Assembly (NCBI GenBank): GCA_030594025.1
Contig: JAUVFY010000019.1
Location: forward strand, 1-13,319
Length of the DNA stretch: 13,319 nucleotides
Source of the DNA: Deltaproteobacteria bacterium
GTDB taxonomy: Bacteria > Desulfobacterota > GWC2-55-46 > JAUVFY01
Direction: 5' to 3'
The translations under genes were made by a program, and so were the position numbers. Each line of letters begins with the position of its first letter. Positions within the stretch are counted from its first letter, which is position 1. Positions 1 to 7,130 of the stretch are shown piece after piece. A model generated the notes under the pieces. It worked only from the letters and a program-made list of their open reading frames with translations. It ran no database searches and was not told where the DNA came from.

Positions 1-126
1 GAGGCGGTCGAGGCCGAAAAGGCCCTGAAGAAGCTTTCAGAGGAGGACCCCGGCTACCAGAGCGCAAAGGACGCCCATGAGCTTGCTATGGTAAAGGTGA
101 AGGCTTCCGAGAAGGTTCAGAAATAA
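1..126 (+). CDS. atpC: Probable F1 ATP synthase epsilon subunit, C-terminal end only
   Basis: Only the last 41 codons are in the window, in frame from base 1 to TAA at 124-126; the start lies upstream. The piece is Ala/Lys/Glu-rich with two predicted helices separated by DPGY. Its end, AHELAMVKVKASEKVQK, resembles the second helix of the C-terminal helical hairpin of the F1 epsilon subunit, which in the family reads roughly A-x-x-ALERALARLKVAEK. This hairpin inhibits ATP hydrolysis by inserting into the catalytic hexamer. Context agrees: in many proteobacteria atpC is followed by glmU and glmS, as here after one intervening minus-strand gene. With so few residues and no N-terminal beta-sandwich visible, another helical protein cannot be excluded. 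Confidence 0.6.
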   Translation, partial: EAVEAEKALKKLSEEDPGYQSAKDAHELAMVKVKASEKVQK

Positions 127-166
127 CTCGTTTCTCTTCGGAGTCTTTAAAACATTTAATTAATTC

Positions 167-742
167 CTACTTTTTCCTGGGCACGACGGTCAGCTTCGCG
201 GTCCCGTCCTTAATATAGACCTTAACGTCCAGCTCATTTGTGCCGTACTTGCTTTCGAGCTTCTTTTTCTGCCCCTCTATACCCGTCTTTACCTTCTCGA
301 GGGTAAGGCCCTTTGTAGGCTGATTGCATTTTTTCCTGGCTTCAATGTAGCTTTGGAAAACCTCTTTAAGGGCCGCTTCCCCTTTTTGGGCGGGAGCCTC
401 AGGGGGTGCTTTTTTGCTTTTTTCTCGAAGGGCCTCAACCGAGGCCACCTTGGCCATTGCCCCTCCCTCGGCCCTCCTTTCGTAGGTACCCTCCTCTATA
501 GCCCTCAGGGTCCTTGACCAGTAGTACTTGAATGTGTTGCACCTGGCAACGAGGCTGTGGTACTTGAACTTAAGGGCCGTATTGGTGATTGGCAGACCGC
601 TCCAGCGGCGTATGAGCCTGTCCACGTCGTCCCTTAATCTCAAGGGTTCGCGCTTTAGTATATGCATGAAGTAGTGCTCGTATTCGACCTTGAGCCTCGT
701 TAACTTTACGTCCAGAATCTCCAGGTCTTCTTTCAGGTCCAT
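167..742 (-). CDS. Conserved hypothetical protein, possible MXAN_5187 C-terminal-domain family
   Basis: A 191-residue soluble protein with no signal peptide or membrane segment. Residues 1-85 are helical, with a leucine-spaced start and an aromatic, basic stretch (YEHYFMHILKREP, then LIRRWSGLPITNTALKFKYH and RCNTFKYYWSR). Residues 86-120 form a low-complexity Ala/Lys/Pro/Glu linker. Residues 121-191 form a second small domain ending in a basic tail (VVPRKK). The N-terminal pattern (YEHYF..KREPL, NTALKF.YHSLVARCNT.K.YW) recalls from memory a small family in myxobacteria and relatives annotated as the MXAN_5187 C-terminal domain; its function is unknown to me. The ATG at 742 is the first Met and lacks a Shine-Dalgarno sequence; see the adjacent promoter. 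It lies between atpC and glmU, convergent with the former and divergent from the latter. Confidence 0.72.
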   Translation of the reverse strand: MDLKEDLEILDVKLTRLKVEYEHYFMHILKREPLRLRDDVDRLIRRWSGLPITNTALKFKYHSLVARCNTFKYYWSRTLRAIEEGTYERRAEGGAMAKVASVEALREKSKKAPPEAPAQKGEAALKEVFQSYIEARKKCNQPTKGLTLEKVKTGIEGQKKKLESKYGTNELDVKVYIKDGTAKLTVVPRKK

Positions 743-748
743 GTTAGA

Positions 749-777
749 ATCTTACCAGAGACACGTAGGATTGGCAA
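749..777 (-). promoter_or_regulatory. Candidate sigma-70 extended -10 promoter, possibly leaderless
   Basis: On the minus strand there is TTGCCA (777-772), a 17-bp spacer, then TAAGAT (754-749). The -10 is preceded by TGG, which gives an extended -10 (TGGTAAGAT). The usual start distance would put +1 at or a few bases before the A of the ATG at 742. That would leave almost no 5' leader, which fits the absence of a Shine-Dalgarno sequence. This is a consensus match only. Confidence 0.4.
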
Positions 778-865
778 AGGGTTTGATACGCACGGAAGCG
801 GCGTTTTCCCCTTGAAAACCTGTATTATGGAGGGCCGGACAAAGATACACAGCCGATTAAAACCC

Positions 866-894
866 TTGACGGGTCAGGTAGGTTGGTATATCTT
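866..894 (+). promoter_or_regulatory. Candidate sigma-70 promoter for glmU
   Basis: TTGACG (866-871) is followed by a 17-bp spacer and TATCTT (889-894); a 15-bp alternative ends in TATATC (887-892). glmU is cut off from upstream plus-strand transcription units by the minus-strand gene at 167-742, so it needs its own promoter. The remainder of the 743-966 gap is AT-rich near the start codon and shows no other clear signal. Confidence 0.4.
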
Positions 895-966
895 TGATAT
901 ATTAACCTTTTCTACATACGGCGCATACCGCTTAAGACAAAAATTTTTTGGTTAAAAAACCCTGAA

Positions 967-2391
967 ATGAAGAACTTTGCAGCGATTGTCCTTGCGGCGG
1001 GCAAGGGCACAAGAATGAAATCCGTCAGAGCAAAGGTCCTGCACCCCATCTGCGGCAGGCCGATGCTGTACTATCCGCTGAGGCTTCTAAAGGAGCTCGG
1101 GGCGAAAAAGACGGTCGTGGTGGTTGGCTACGGGGCCGACGAGGTTAAAGGGGCTTTCAAAGACTCACGTAAGTGGGGAAAATTAAAATTCTGCATCCAG
1201 TCGCCGCAGCTCGGAACGGGCCATGCCCTCATGTGCGCCTCGAAGGAACTAAAGGGTTTTACTGGGGGTGACGTACTCATACTCTCCGGAGACGTACCCC
1301 TCATAACCAGGCAGACGATAAAAGCGCTCATGAAGATCCACCGAAGGCAGGGTACCGAGGGCGGGAGAAAGGCCCTCCCCGTACTCTCCCTCATCTCTAC
1401 CCTTGTTGATGACCCCACAGGATACGGTCGTGTTATAAGGGATGCCGACGGAAGGGTGGAAAGGATAGTGGAGGACAGGGACCTCGAGGCCTCCGAGAGG
1501 GCGATAAACGAGGTAAACGCGGGGATATACCTTGTAAACTCGGCCTTCCTCTTCGCAAACTTAAAAAGATTAACCAGGAAGAACGTCCAGGGCGAGTACT
1601 ATCTGCCGGACCTCGTGGCCCTTGCAACGGATCAGGGTAAAAGGGTCTCGGCTCTCACCCACTTCGACCCCGAGGAGGTGATGGGCGTAAACAACCGCCA
1701 GGAGCTTGCAAAAGCGGCCTCTATAATGAGAAGGAATATAAACACGGAGCTCATGCTCGGTGGTGTTACCATAATCGACCCTGAAGCGACCTATATCGAT
1801 TACGGCGTAAGGGTGGGCCGCGACACCACCATCCATCCCAACGTACACCTTCTCGGCTCTACCGTTATGGGCAAGGGCTCAACCGTCGAGGAGGGCTCAA
1901 GGATCGCAGACTCCACACTCGGGGACGGGACGGTGGTGAAGAGTTTTTCGGTTATAGAGTCCTCGAAGATAGGCAAGGGGGTCTCCATAGGGCCCTTTGC
2001 GAGGCTCAGGCCCGAAAATACCATCGGCGACGGCGCGCGCGTGGGAAACTTCGTTGAGGTCAAAAAGACGCGCATCGGAAAGGGGACAAAGGCCAACCAC
2101 CTTACATACCTCGGGGATTCCGTAATCGGTAGCGACGTGAACATCGGGGCCGGTACCATAACCTGCAACTACGACGGCATAAGAAAATACATAACACGCA
2201 TCGGGGACGGGGCCTTCATAGGGAGTGATTCGCAGCTCATAGCCCCTCTGACCGTGGGAAAGGACGCATACATAGGTTCCGGTTCTACCATTACGAAGGA
2301 TGTGCCGGCCGGAGCTTTGGCGCTCTCGAGACCGGCGCAGAAGATACTAAAGGACTGGGTAAAGAAAAAGGGGCTTAAGAAGAGGCGGTAA
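967..2391 (+). CDS. glmU: Bifunctional UDP-GlcNAc pyrophosphorylase / glucosamine-1-phosphate N-acetyltransferase
   Basis: GlmU acetylates glucosamine-1-phosphate with acetyl-CoA, then couples the product to UTP to give UDP-GlcNAc for peptidoglycan and lipid A. The 474-residue product has both domains. Residues 1-230 are the nucleotidyltransferase fold, with LAAGKGTRM (9-17) and SGDVPL (107-112). From about 255 onwards runs the left-handed beta-helix of hexapeptide repeats, with KANHLTYLGD (375-384) carrying the expected catalytic His378 and GAGTITCNYDG at 394-404. The length is slightly above the usual 455-460 because of a Lys/Arg-rich tail (GLKKRR). The ATG is the only start preserving the canonical N terminus, but has no evident Shine-Dalgarno sequence. 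glmS follows 135 bp downstream. The gap between them contains a second, out-of-frame copy of this gene's 3' end (separate entry), so the natural C terminus is in question. Confidence 0.97.
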   Translation: MKNFAAIVLAAGKGTRMKSVRAKVLHPICGRPMLYYPLRLLKELGAKKTVVVVGYGADEVKGAFKDSRKWGKLKFCIQSPQLGTGHALMCASKELKGFTGGDVLILSGDVPLITRQTIKALMKIHRRQGTEGGRKALPVLSLISTLVDDPTGYGRVIRDADGRVERIVEDRDLEASERAINEVNAGIYLVNSAFLFANLKRLTRKNVQGEYYLPDLVALATDQGKRVSALTHFDPEEVMGVNNRQELAKAASIMRRNINTELMLGGVTIIDPEATYIDYGVRVGRDTTIHPNVHLLGSTVMGKGSTVEEGSRIADSTLGDGTVVKSFSVIESSKIGKGVSIGPFARLRPENTIGDGARVGNFVEVKKTRIGKGTKANHLTYLGDSVIGSDVNIGAGTITCNYDGIRKYITRIGDGAFIGSDSQLIAPLTVGKDAYIGSGSTITKDVPAGALALSRPAQKILKDWVKKKGLKKRR

Positions 2392-2465
2392 AAAAGGCTC
2401 TTACGAGATCGGAGCAGAAGATTGTACGGGGATGGGTAGAAAAAACTGGCCTGAAGAAAAAAGAA
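2320..2465 (+). repeat. Degenerate tandem duplication of the glmU 3' end (23 codons, 77-bp period)
   Basis: Copy A is the end of glmU (2320-2388), encoding ALSRPAQKILKDWVKKKGL and then KKRR. Copy B (2397-2465), after the glmU stop, encodes ALTRSEQKIVRGWVEKTGL and then KKKE. By hand alignment without gaps, 13 of 23 residues and about 46 of 69 bases are identical. The 77-bp offset is not a multiple of three, so copy B sits in the -1 frame relative to glmU. That frame is open from 2379 and runs on through a Lys-rich tail to TAG at 2514-2516, only 10 bp before the glmS ATG. Many differences fall at third codon positions, which suggests that B diverged while still being translated. A single-base loss, in nature or in the assembly, would explain the present truncation. 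Confidence 0.75.
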
Positions 2466-2526
2466 AAAGAAATAAAAACCTCTGACAGCAAAAATTTTCT
2501 TTCGGCAATGCAATAGCTAAAAGACC

Positions 2527-4347
2527 ATGTGCGGTATAGTTGGATACATAGGGCACAGGACGGCAGCGGACGTGCTGCTTGACGGGCTTAAGAGGCTCGA
2601 GTACAGGGGTTACGACTCATCTGGCCTTGCGGTACTGAGCGGGGGCCGGGTGGAGCTCAGAAGGAGCGTGGGCAAGCTCGAGCGCCTCGTCGCGAAGGTG
2701 CACGAAAAAAAGATGAAGAGCCACATTGGCATAGGCCATACCCGCTGGGCCACGCACGGCAGACCGAGCGAGGAGAACGCCCACCCCCACCTCGAAGGCG
2801 GGGTGGCCGTCGTCCATAACGGCATAATAGAGAACTACCTCGGCCTCAGGGAAGAGCTCGAAAAAGAGGGCGCGAAGTTCAAGTCAGAGACCGACACGGA
2901 GATACTATCGCACCTTATCCACAGGGAGATAAAAAGAGGCAAAAGCCTCGAGGAGGCGGTGCGCGAGGCCCTGAAGCCAGTTAAGGGCTCATATGCGCTC
3001 GCCGTTATAAGCAAGAACGAGCCGGACAAGATCGTGGGCGCGCGGATGGAATGCCCCCTGGTAGTAGGGCTCGGCGATGGCGAGGCCATACTTTCTTCGG
3101 ACCTCACGGCGATATTGAACGTTACGAGGCGGGCAGTATTCATAGAGGACGGCGAGATCGTTGTGATTACGAAGGACAAGGTAGATGTAATGACCCTCGG
3201 GGGGTTCGAGGTCACGAGGGCCCCCAGCGTTGTGGACTGGTCGCCGGTTATGGCGGAAAAGGGCGGGTACCGCCACTTCATGCTCAAGGAGATATTCGAG
3301 CAGCCGAGGGCTGTAACGGACACCTTCAGGGGCCTGGTCATAGAGGAGTCGGGGGACGTATATCTCCATGACTTCAAAATCCCGGTAAAGGGCCTTGAGC
3401 GTATTTACATAGTTGCCTGCGGCACCTCATGGCACGCCGCGCTCGTGGGTAAGTTCCTCTTCGAGGAACTGTTCCGTGTCCCAACCGAGGTGGATCTCGG
3501 AAGCGAGTTCCGCTACAGGGGCCCACTTGCAGGCAAAAAGACCCTGGTTGTTGCGGTAACCCAATCCGGCGAGACGGCCGACACGCTCGCCGCCGTACGT
3601 GAGGCAAAGAGAAAGGGCGCCCCGGTTGTGGCCATCTGTAACGTGCTCGGTTCAACGATTACCAGGGAGGCGGACTGGACGCTTTACACGCGAGCCGGCC
3701 CGGAGATAGGGGTAGCTTCGACCAAGGCCTTTACCACGCAGCTTACGGCCCTTTACATGCTGGCCCTGTATTTCGGCAGAAGGTCCGGAGCGGTGGACAA
3801 GGCCTCTGGAATGGAGCTCGTCCAGGAACTTCTAAAAGTCCCCACAAAGCTTGAGAAGGTACTCGCTTCCGAGCCTTCCATAGAGGCGATTGCGAAAAAA
3901 TATTTCCACTCGCAGGATTTTCTCTACCTCGGGCGCGGCCTGAACTACCCCATAGCACTTGAGGGGGCCTTGAAGCTGAAGGAGATTTCCTACATACATG
4001 CCGAGGGCTATCCGGCCGGCGAGATGAAACACGGCCCCATAGCGTTGATAGACGAGGAGATGCCCACGGTTTTCATTGCGCCGAGGGACTCTCACTACCC
4101 CAAGATACTGGCGAACATCGAGGAGGTTAAGGCACGGGACGGAAAGATAATTGCCGTTGTTAACGAGGACGATACGGACGCCACGGCCCGGGCGGACGAT
4201 ATAATGACCGTACCCCACGCGCCGCACCACCTCGCCCCGATTATAATAACCGTTCCGCTACAGCTGCTTGCCTACCATATCGCGGTACTCAAGGGGACGG
4301 ACGTGGACCAGCCGAGAAACCTCGCAAAAAGCGTAACAGTCGAATAA
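2527..4347 (+). CDS. glmS: Glutamine-fructose-6-phosphate aminotransferase (isomerizing)
   Basis: GlmS makes glucosamine-6-phosphate from fructose-6-phosphate and glutamine, the entry step to UDP-GlcNAc. The product is 606 residues, close to the family norm. The N-terminal class II glutaminase domain begins MCGIVGYIG, so Cys2 becomes the N-terminal nucleophile once Met is removed. It also has HTRWATHG (71-78) and NGIIEN (98-103). Two SIS sugar-isomerase domains follow, with CGTSWHA from residue 298, TQSGE (345-349) and a later EGYPAGEMKHGP segment. The C-terminal decapeptide ends LAKSVTVE as expected. The start is fixed by the catalytic Cys2. Ribosome-binding sequence is poor (CTAAAAGACC before ATG), and no glmS ribozyme-like element is evident in the 135-bp gap. 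It is co-directional with glmU and very probably co-transcribed. Confidence 0.98.
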   Translation: MCGIVGYIGHRTAADVLLDGLKRLEYRGYDSSGLAVLSGGRVELRRSVGKLERLVAKVHEKKMKSHIGIGHTRWATHGRPSEENAHPHLEGGVAVVHNGIIENYLGLREELEKEGAKFKSETDTEILSHLIHREIKRGKSLEEAVREALKPVKGSYALAVISKNEPDKIVGARMECPLVVGLGDGEAILSSDLTAILNVTRRAVFIEDGEIVVITKDKVDVMTLGGFEVTRAPSVVDWSPVMAEKGGYRHFMLKEIFEQPRAVTDTFRGLVIEESGDVYLHDFKIPVKGLERIYIVACGTSWHAALVGKFLFEELFRVPTEVDLGSEFRYRGPLAGKKTLVVAVTQSGETADTLAAVREAKRKGAPVVAICNVLGSTITREADWTLYTRAGPEIGVASTKAFTTQLTALYMLALYFGRRSGAVDKASGMELVQELLKVPTKLEKVLASEPSIEAIAKKYFHSQDFLYLGRGLNYPIALEGALKLKEISYIHAEGYPAGEMKHGPIALIDEEMPTVFIAPRDSHYPKILANIEEVKARDGKIIAVVNEDDTDATARADDIMTVPHAPHHLAPIIITVPLQLLAYHIAVLKGTDVDQPRNLAKSVTVE

Positions 4348-4419
4348 CCGGGGCCCGGGCGGAAAAACCGTAAAGACAATCCCTTGCAAAATTAATCTAA
4401 CAGATACAGAAAAACACCC

Positions 4420-5022
4420 ATGTCATTTGAATACCTGCTTACGCTCGCACTTTCTGCCCTCGCCTATATACTCGGCTCTATGCCCTTCGGCCTGGTCGTG
4501 GCAAGGCTCTTCGGGGGGCCGGACCCGAGGTCAGTGGGGAGCGGGAACATAGGAGCAACGAACGTTTCGCGCACGACGGGCAGGGCGGCGGGACTCGTAA
4601 CGCTCCTCGCAGACATCGGCAAGGGGGCCCTGCCGACCCTTTTAGCCGTAAATCTTATACCCGAACCGGCCCTCGTAAGCATGGTCGGCCTTTCGGCCTT
4701 TCTGGGCCACCTCTTCCCGGTCTTCCTCAGGTTCAGAGGCGGAAAGGGGGTTGCCACGGCCTGCGGGGTTTTTTTAATTATTTCTCCCCCTGCGCTTTTT
4801 CTTGGTGCGTGCGTGTTCCTGGTCATGGCCCTTTCGACCAGGTACGTTTCCGTGGGTTCTATTTCAGCCGCCCTGTCGCTTCCCTTGTTTCTTGCCATCC
4901 TATCCGGTGAAAACGGTTACGTGCCTCTCGGGACAGCCGTAGCAATACTCGTCGTATTGAAACACACCGAGAACATAAAGAGGCTCAGGAAAGGGATGGA
5001 GAACAGGTTCAGGTCCTCTTGA
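4420..5022 (+). CDS. plsY: Acyl-phosphate:glycerol-3-phosphate acyltransferase PlsY
   Basis: PlsY is an inner-membrane enzyme that moves an acyl group from acyl-phosphate (made by PlsX) to glycerol-3-phosphate, giving lysophosphatidic acid. The 200-residue product is very hydrophobic, with about five membrane segments (near 4-28, 55-80, 85-103, 112-140 and 145-180). Its three signature motifs are present: SGNIGATNVSR (41-51), HLFPVFLRFRGGKGVAT (97-113) and KHTENIKRL (181-189). The tail is basic (RKGMENRFRSS). The ATG gives the usual length, but no convincing Shine-Dalgarno sequence precedes it. It lies 72 bp after glmS with no clear terminator between, and is the last gene of the glmU-glmS-plsY run before a hairpin terminator. 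Confidence 0.97.
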   Translation: MSFEYLLTLALSALAYILGSMPFGLVVARLFGGPDPRSVGSGNIGATNVSRTTGRAAGLVTLLADIGKGALPTLLAVNLIPEPALVSMVGLSAFLGHLFPVFLRFRGGKGVATACGVFLIISPPALFLGACVFLVMALSTRYVSVGSISAALSLPLFLAILSGENGYVPLGTAVAILVVLKHTENIKRLRKGMENRFRSS

Positions 5023-5057
5023 GCCCTGATCCCCGTTTTTCAAAAACGCTCTTGAAC

Positions 5058-5096
5058 AATTTGTGTGCAGCCCCGCTCCCGGGCTGCACAAATTTT
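5058..5096 (+). terminator. Intrinsic terminator after plsY
   Basis: A 10-bp perfect stem (5064-5073 paired with 5081-5090, core TGTGCAGCCC/GGGCTGCACA) encloses a 7-nt loop. It is flanked by AAT on the left and AAATTTT on the right, so it could act in both directions. A small A/T hairpin, CGTTTTTCAAAAACG at 5034-5048, precedes it. It separates plsY from the sigma-54 promoter of glnB. Confidence 0.7.
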
Positions 5097-5151
5097 AACC
5101 TCCCCAGCCCCTTAGAGCTTTAAAACCTCTGGAATTTCCACCCTTCCGGTT

Positions 5152-5167
5152 CGGCATGGAAATTGCT
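5152..5167 (+). promoter_or_regulatory. Sigma-54 (-24/-12) promoter of glnB-glnA
   Basis: The sequence CGGCATGGAAATTGCT has GG at 5153-5154 and GC at 5165-5166 with exactly 10 bp between. It matches the RpoN consensus TGGCACG-N4-TTGCW except for two positions (T to C, and C to T). The transcription start would be near 5178, leaving a leader of about 84 nt before glnB. Placement ahead of PII and glutamine synthetase is classic for NtrC-activated nitrogen genes. I did not find a convincing NtrC enhancer (TGCAC...GTGCA) in the 130 bp upstream. Confidence 0.75.
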
Positions 5168-5261
5168 TTTATCTTTTATATAGATTAAGATTATTATTTG
5201 ACTGTTCGGAAATCGGCCCGGGGGAAAGGATATCTAACAACTCAAAGGTGGTGAATAAACT

Positions 5262-5600
5262 ATGAAAAAGATCGAGGCCATTGTAAAACCCTTCAAGCTC
5301 GACGAGGTAAAGGAGGCCCTGAACGAGATAGGCATCCAGGGCATAACGGTGAGCGAGGTCAAGGGTTTCGGCAGGCAGAAGGGCCACACGGAACTCTACA
5401 GGGGTGCCGAGTACGTGGTCGACTTCCTGCCCAAGATAAAGATGGAAATAGTGGTCAAGGAAGAGCTCGTCACCAAGGTCGTTGAGACGATAGTTAATAC
5501 AGCGAAGACCGGAAGAATCGGCGACGGAAAGGTCTTCGTCTACCCCGTCGATGAGGCGGTGAGGATAAGGACCGGAGAAAAAGGGGAGGAGGCGATATAA
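5262..5600 (+). CDS. glnB: Nitrogen regulatory protein P-II
   Basis: PII is a trimeric sensor of 2-oxoglutarate, ATP/ADP and, through uridylylation, glutamine. It controls the NtrB/NtrC pair and glutamine synthetase adenylylation. The 112-residue product has the normal length. Its T-loop is intact (GFGRQKGHTELYRGAEYVVDF, 35-55) with the uridylylation site Tyr51, and the B-loop TGRIGDGKVFV lies at about 83-93. The N terminus MKKIEAIVKPFKL and the end RIRTGEKGEEAI are typical of the GlnB/GlnK family. Pairing with glnA rather than amtB favours the name glnB. A strong ribosome site AGGTGGTGA (5246-5254) sits 7 nt before ATG. The gene is read from the -24/-12 promoter at 5152-5167. A hairpin with a T tract separates it from glnA 99 bp downstream. 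Confidence 0.96.
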   Translation: MKKIEAIVKPFKLDEVKEALNEIGIQGITVSEVKGFGRQKGHTELYRGAEYVVDFLPKIKMEIVVKEELVTKVVETIVNTAKTGRIGDGKVFVYPVDEAVRIRTGEKGEEAI

Positions 5601-5625
5601 CCGGAGTATATAGGTTATTTTCACC

Positions 5626-5648
5626 CGGGTTCGGGAGAACCGTTTTTT
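5626..5648 (+). terminator. Candidate terminator or attenuator between glnB and glnA
   Basis: GGTTC (5628-5632) pairs with GAACC (5637-5641) around a GNRA-type GGGA tetraloop. A further C-G pair (5626 with 5642) forms across a bulged G at 5627, and six T's follow (5643-5648). The stem is short, so termination is probably partial. It would lower glnA expression relative to glnB from the shared promoter, or protect the 3' end of a short glnB transcript. Confidence 0.45.
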
Positions 5649-5699
5649 ATAAAAGACTGAAGTAAAAAAAGTAAAAAATAGAGAAAAGGAGAAGCTAAG

Positions 5700-7112
5700 A
5701 TGACACCGAAAGAGGTAATCAAGTTTGCAAAGGAGCAAAAGGCCACGATGGTCGATATGAAGTTCCTGGACTTTATCGGCATCTGGCAGCACTTCACAGT
5801 GCCTGTATCCGAGCTCGAAGAGGACCTTTTCGAAGAGGGCCTCGGTTTTGACGGCTCGAGTATAAGGGGCTGGCAGCCCATACACGCAAGCGACATGCTG
5901 GTCGTACCCGACCCGACAACTGCCATTATGGACCCCTTCACCGAGACGCCCACGCTGAGCCTTATATGCAACATCATGGACCCCATAACCAAGGAGCCCT
6001 ATTCCAGGGACCCGAGGGCCATCGCACAGAAGGCCGAGGCCTACCTTAAATCCACGGGCATAGGCGACGTTGCGCACTTCGGCCCTGAGCCCGAGTTCTT
6101 CATCCTCGACGACATCAGATTCAGCCAGGGCCCGGACCACGGCTTCTACTCGCTTGATTCCTCGGAGGGCATCTGGAACTCCGGCAGGGAGGAGTGCCCT
6201 AATCTGGGCTACAAGCCGAAGCACAAGGAGGGCTACTTCCCCGTGCCCCCGACGGACAGCCAGCAGGACATAAGGAGCGAGATGGTGCTCGTAATGGAGA
6301 AAGTGGGTATACAGATCGAAGCGCACCACCACGAGGTCGCCACAGCGGGCCAGGGGGAGATAGACATGAGGTTCGACAGTCTCCTTAAGATGGGCGACAA
6401 GCTCATGTGGTACAAGTACATCATCAAGAACGTGGCCAGGCGGTGGAAAAAGACCGTTACCTTCATGCCCAAACCGGTCTTCGGCGACAACGGCACCGGC
6501 ATGCACACCCACCAGTCCATATGGAAGGGCGGAAAGCCTCTTTTTGCGGGCGACCGGTACGGGGGGCTCTCGGATACGGCCATGTATTACATAGGCGGCA
6601 TATTGAAACACGCAAGGGCGCTTAACGCTTTCACCAACCCCTCGACCAACTCCTACAGGAGGCTTGTGCCGGGCTTTGAAGCGCCCATAAACCTCGCCTA
6701 TTCGAGCAGGAACCGCTCGGCCGCGGTGAGGATCCCCATGTACTCTCCATCGCCCAAGACAAAGAGGGTCGAGGTAAGGTTCCCCGATCCCTCTTGCAAC
6801 GGTTACCTTGCGTTCTCGGCGATGCTCATGGCCGGCCTCGACGGCGTACAGAACAAAATAGACCCGGGCGAGCCGCTCGATAAAGACATATACGCGCTTT
6901 CTCCCGAGGAGCTCGCAGGGGTCCCCTCTGCCGCGGGATCCCTCGACGAGGCCCTCGACGCCCTCAAACAAGACCACGAGTTCCTTCTGAGGGGCGATGT
7001 GTTCACCCAGGACGTAATAGACATATGGATAGATTACAAACGGGAGAACGAAGTGAACGAGGTTAAGCTGAGGCCCGTGCCCTACGAGTTCTTCCTCTAC
7101 TACGACTGCTGA
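5700..7112 (+). CDS. glnA: Glutamine synthetase, type I (GSI-beta)
   Basis: This enzyme condenses glutamate and ammonia with ATP to make glutamine and is the main ammonia-assimilating step. The 470-residue product forms dodecamers in the family. Visible signatures are FDGSSIRGW (50-58), GPEPEFFILD (128-137, metal-binding glutamates), NGTGMHTHQS (264-273, ATP region), NPSTNSYRRL (313-322) and NRSAAVRIP (338-346). Tyr398 in DIYALSPEE matches the adenylylation site, which indicates control by GlnE downstream of PII. AAGGAG (5686-5691) lies 8 nt before ATG. It is read from the glnB promoter or an unseen one in the A-rich 99-bp gap, and ends 28 bp before a strong terminator. Codons TTA, CTA and TCA are absent from both glnB and glnA, which leaves a long open frame on the opposite strand without coding meaning. 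Confidence 0.98.
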   Translation: MTPKEVIKFAKEQKATMVDMKFLDFIGIWQHFTVPVSELEEDLFEEGLGFDGSSIRGWQPIHASDMLVVPDPTTAIMDPFTETPTLSLICNIMDPITKEPYSRDPRAIAQKAEAYLKSTGIGDVAHFGPEPEFFILDDIRFSQGPDHGFYSLDSSEGIWNSGREECPNLGYKPKHKEGYFPVPPTDSQQDIRSEMVLVMEKVGIQIEAHHHEVATAGQGEIDMRFDSLLKMGDKLMWYKYIIKNVARRWKKTVTFMPKPVFGDNGTGMHTHQSIWKGGKPLFAGDRYGGLSDTAMYYIGGILKHARALNAFTNPSTNSYRRLVPGFEAPINLAYSSRNRSAAVRIPMYSPSPKTKRVEVRFPDPSCNGYLAFSAMLMAGLDGVQNKIDPGEPLDKDIYALSPEELAGVPSAAGSLDEALDALKQDHEFLLRGDVFTQDVIDIWIDYKRENEVNEVKLRPVPYEFFLYYDC

Positions 7113-7130
7113 CAAGCAGACCCTGTATAA

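Noticed and set aside
2360..2395. Programmed -1 ribosomal frameshift at the glmU end
   Set aside because: The A-rich runs do not form an X-XXY-YYZ heptamer in the glmU frame within the only usable window (2379-2388), and no stimulating hairpin is evident. An indel is simpler, though not excluded.
2392..2526. glmS ribozyme or riboswitch in the glmU-glmS gap
   Set aside because: The gap is mostly the displaced copy of the glmU tail and an A-rich stretch. I see no ribozyme-like pairing, and that element belongs mainly to Gram-positive genomes.
5061..5094. TGTGCAGCCC...GGGCTGCACA as a possible NtrC enhancer near the sigma-54 promoter
   Set aside because: The half-sites face the wrong way relative to TGCAC...GTGCA, and the GC stem followed by T's is better explained as the plsY terminator.
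5198..5236. TTGACT as a sigma-70 promoter upstream of glnB
   Set aside because: No acceptable -10 box occurs 16-18 bp downstream; the nearest, TATCTA, is 27 bp away.
5169..7115. A 648-codon open frame on the minus strand across glnB and glnA
   Set aside because: It is in register with the codons of both genes, which contain no TTA, CTA or TCA, so no stops arise on the opposite strand. Its translation shows no recognisable domain, and it runs through the glnB promoter and leader.
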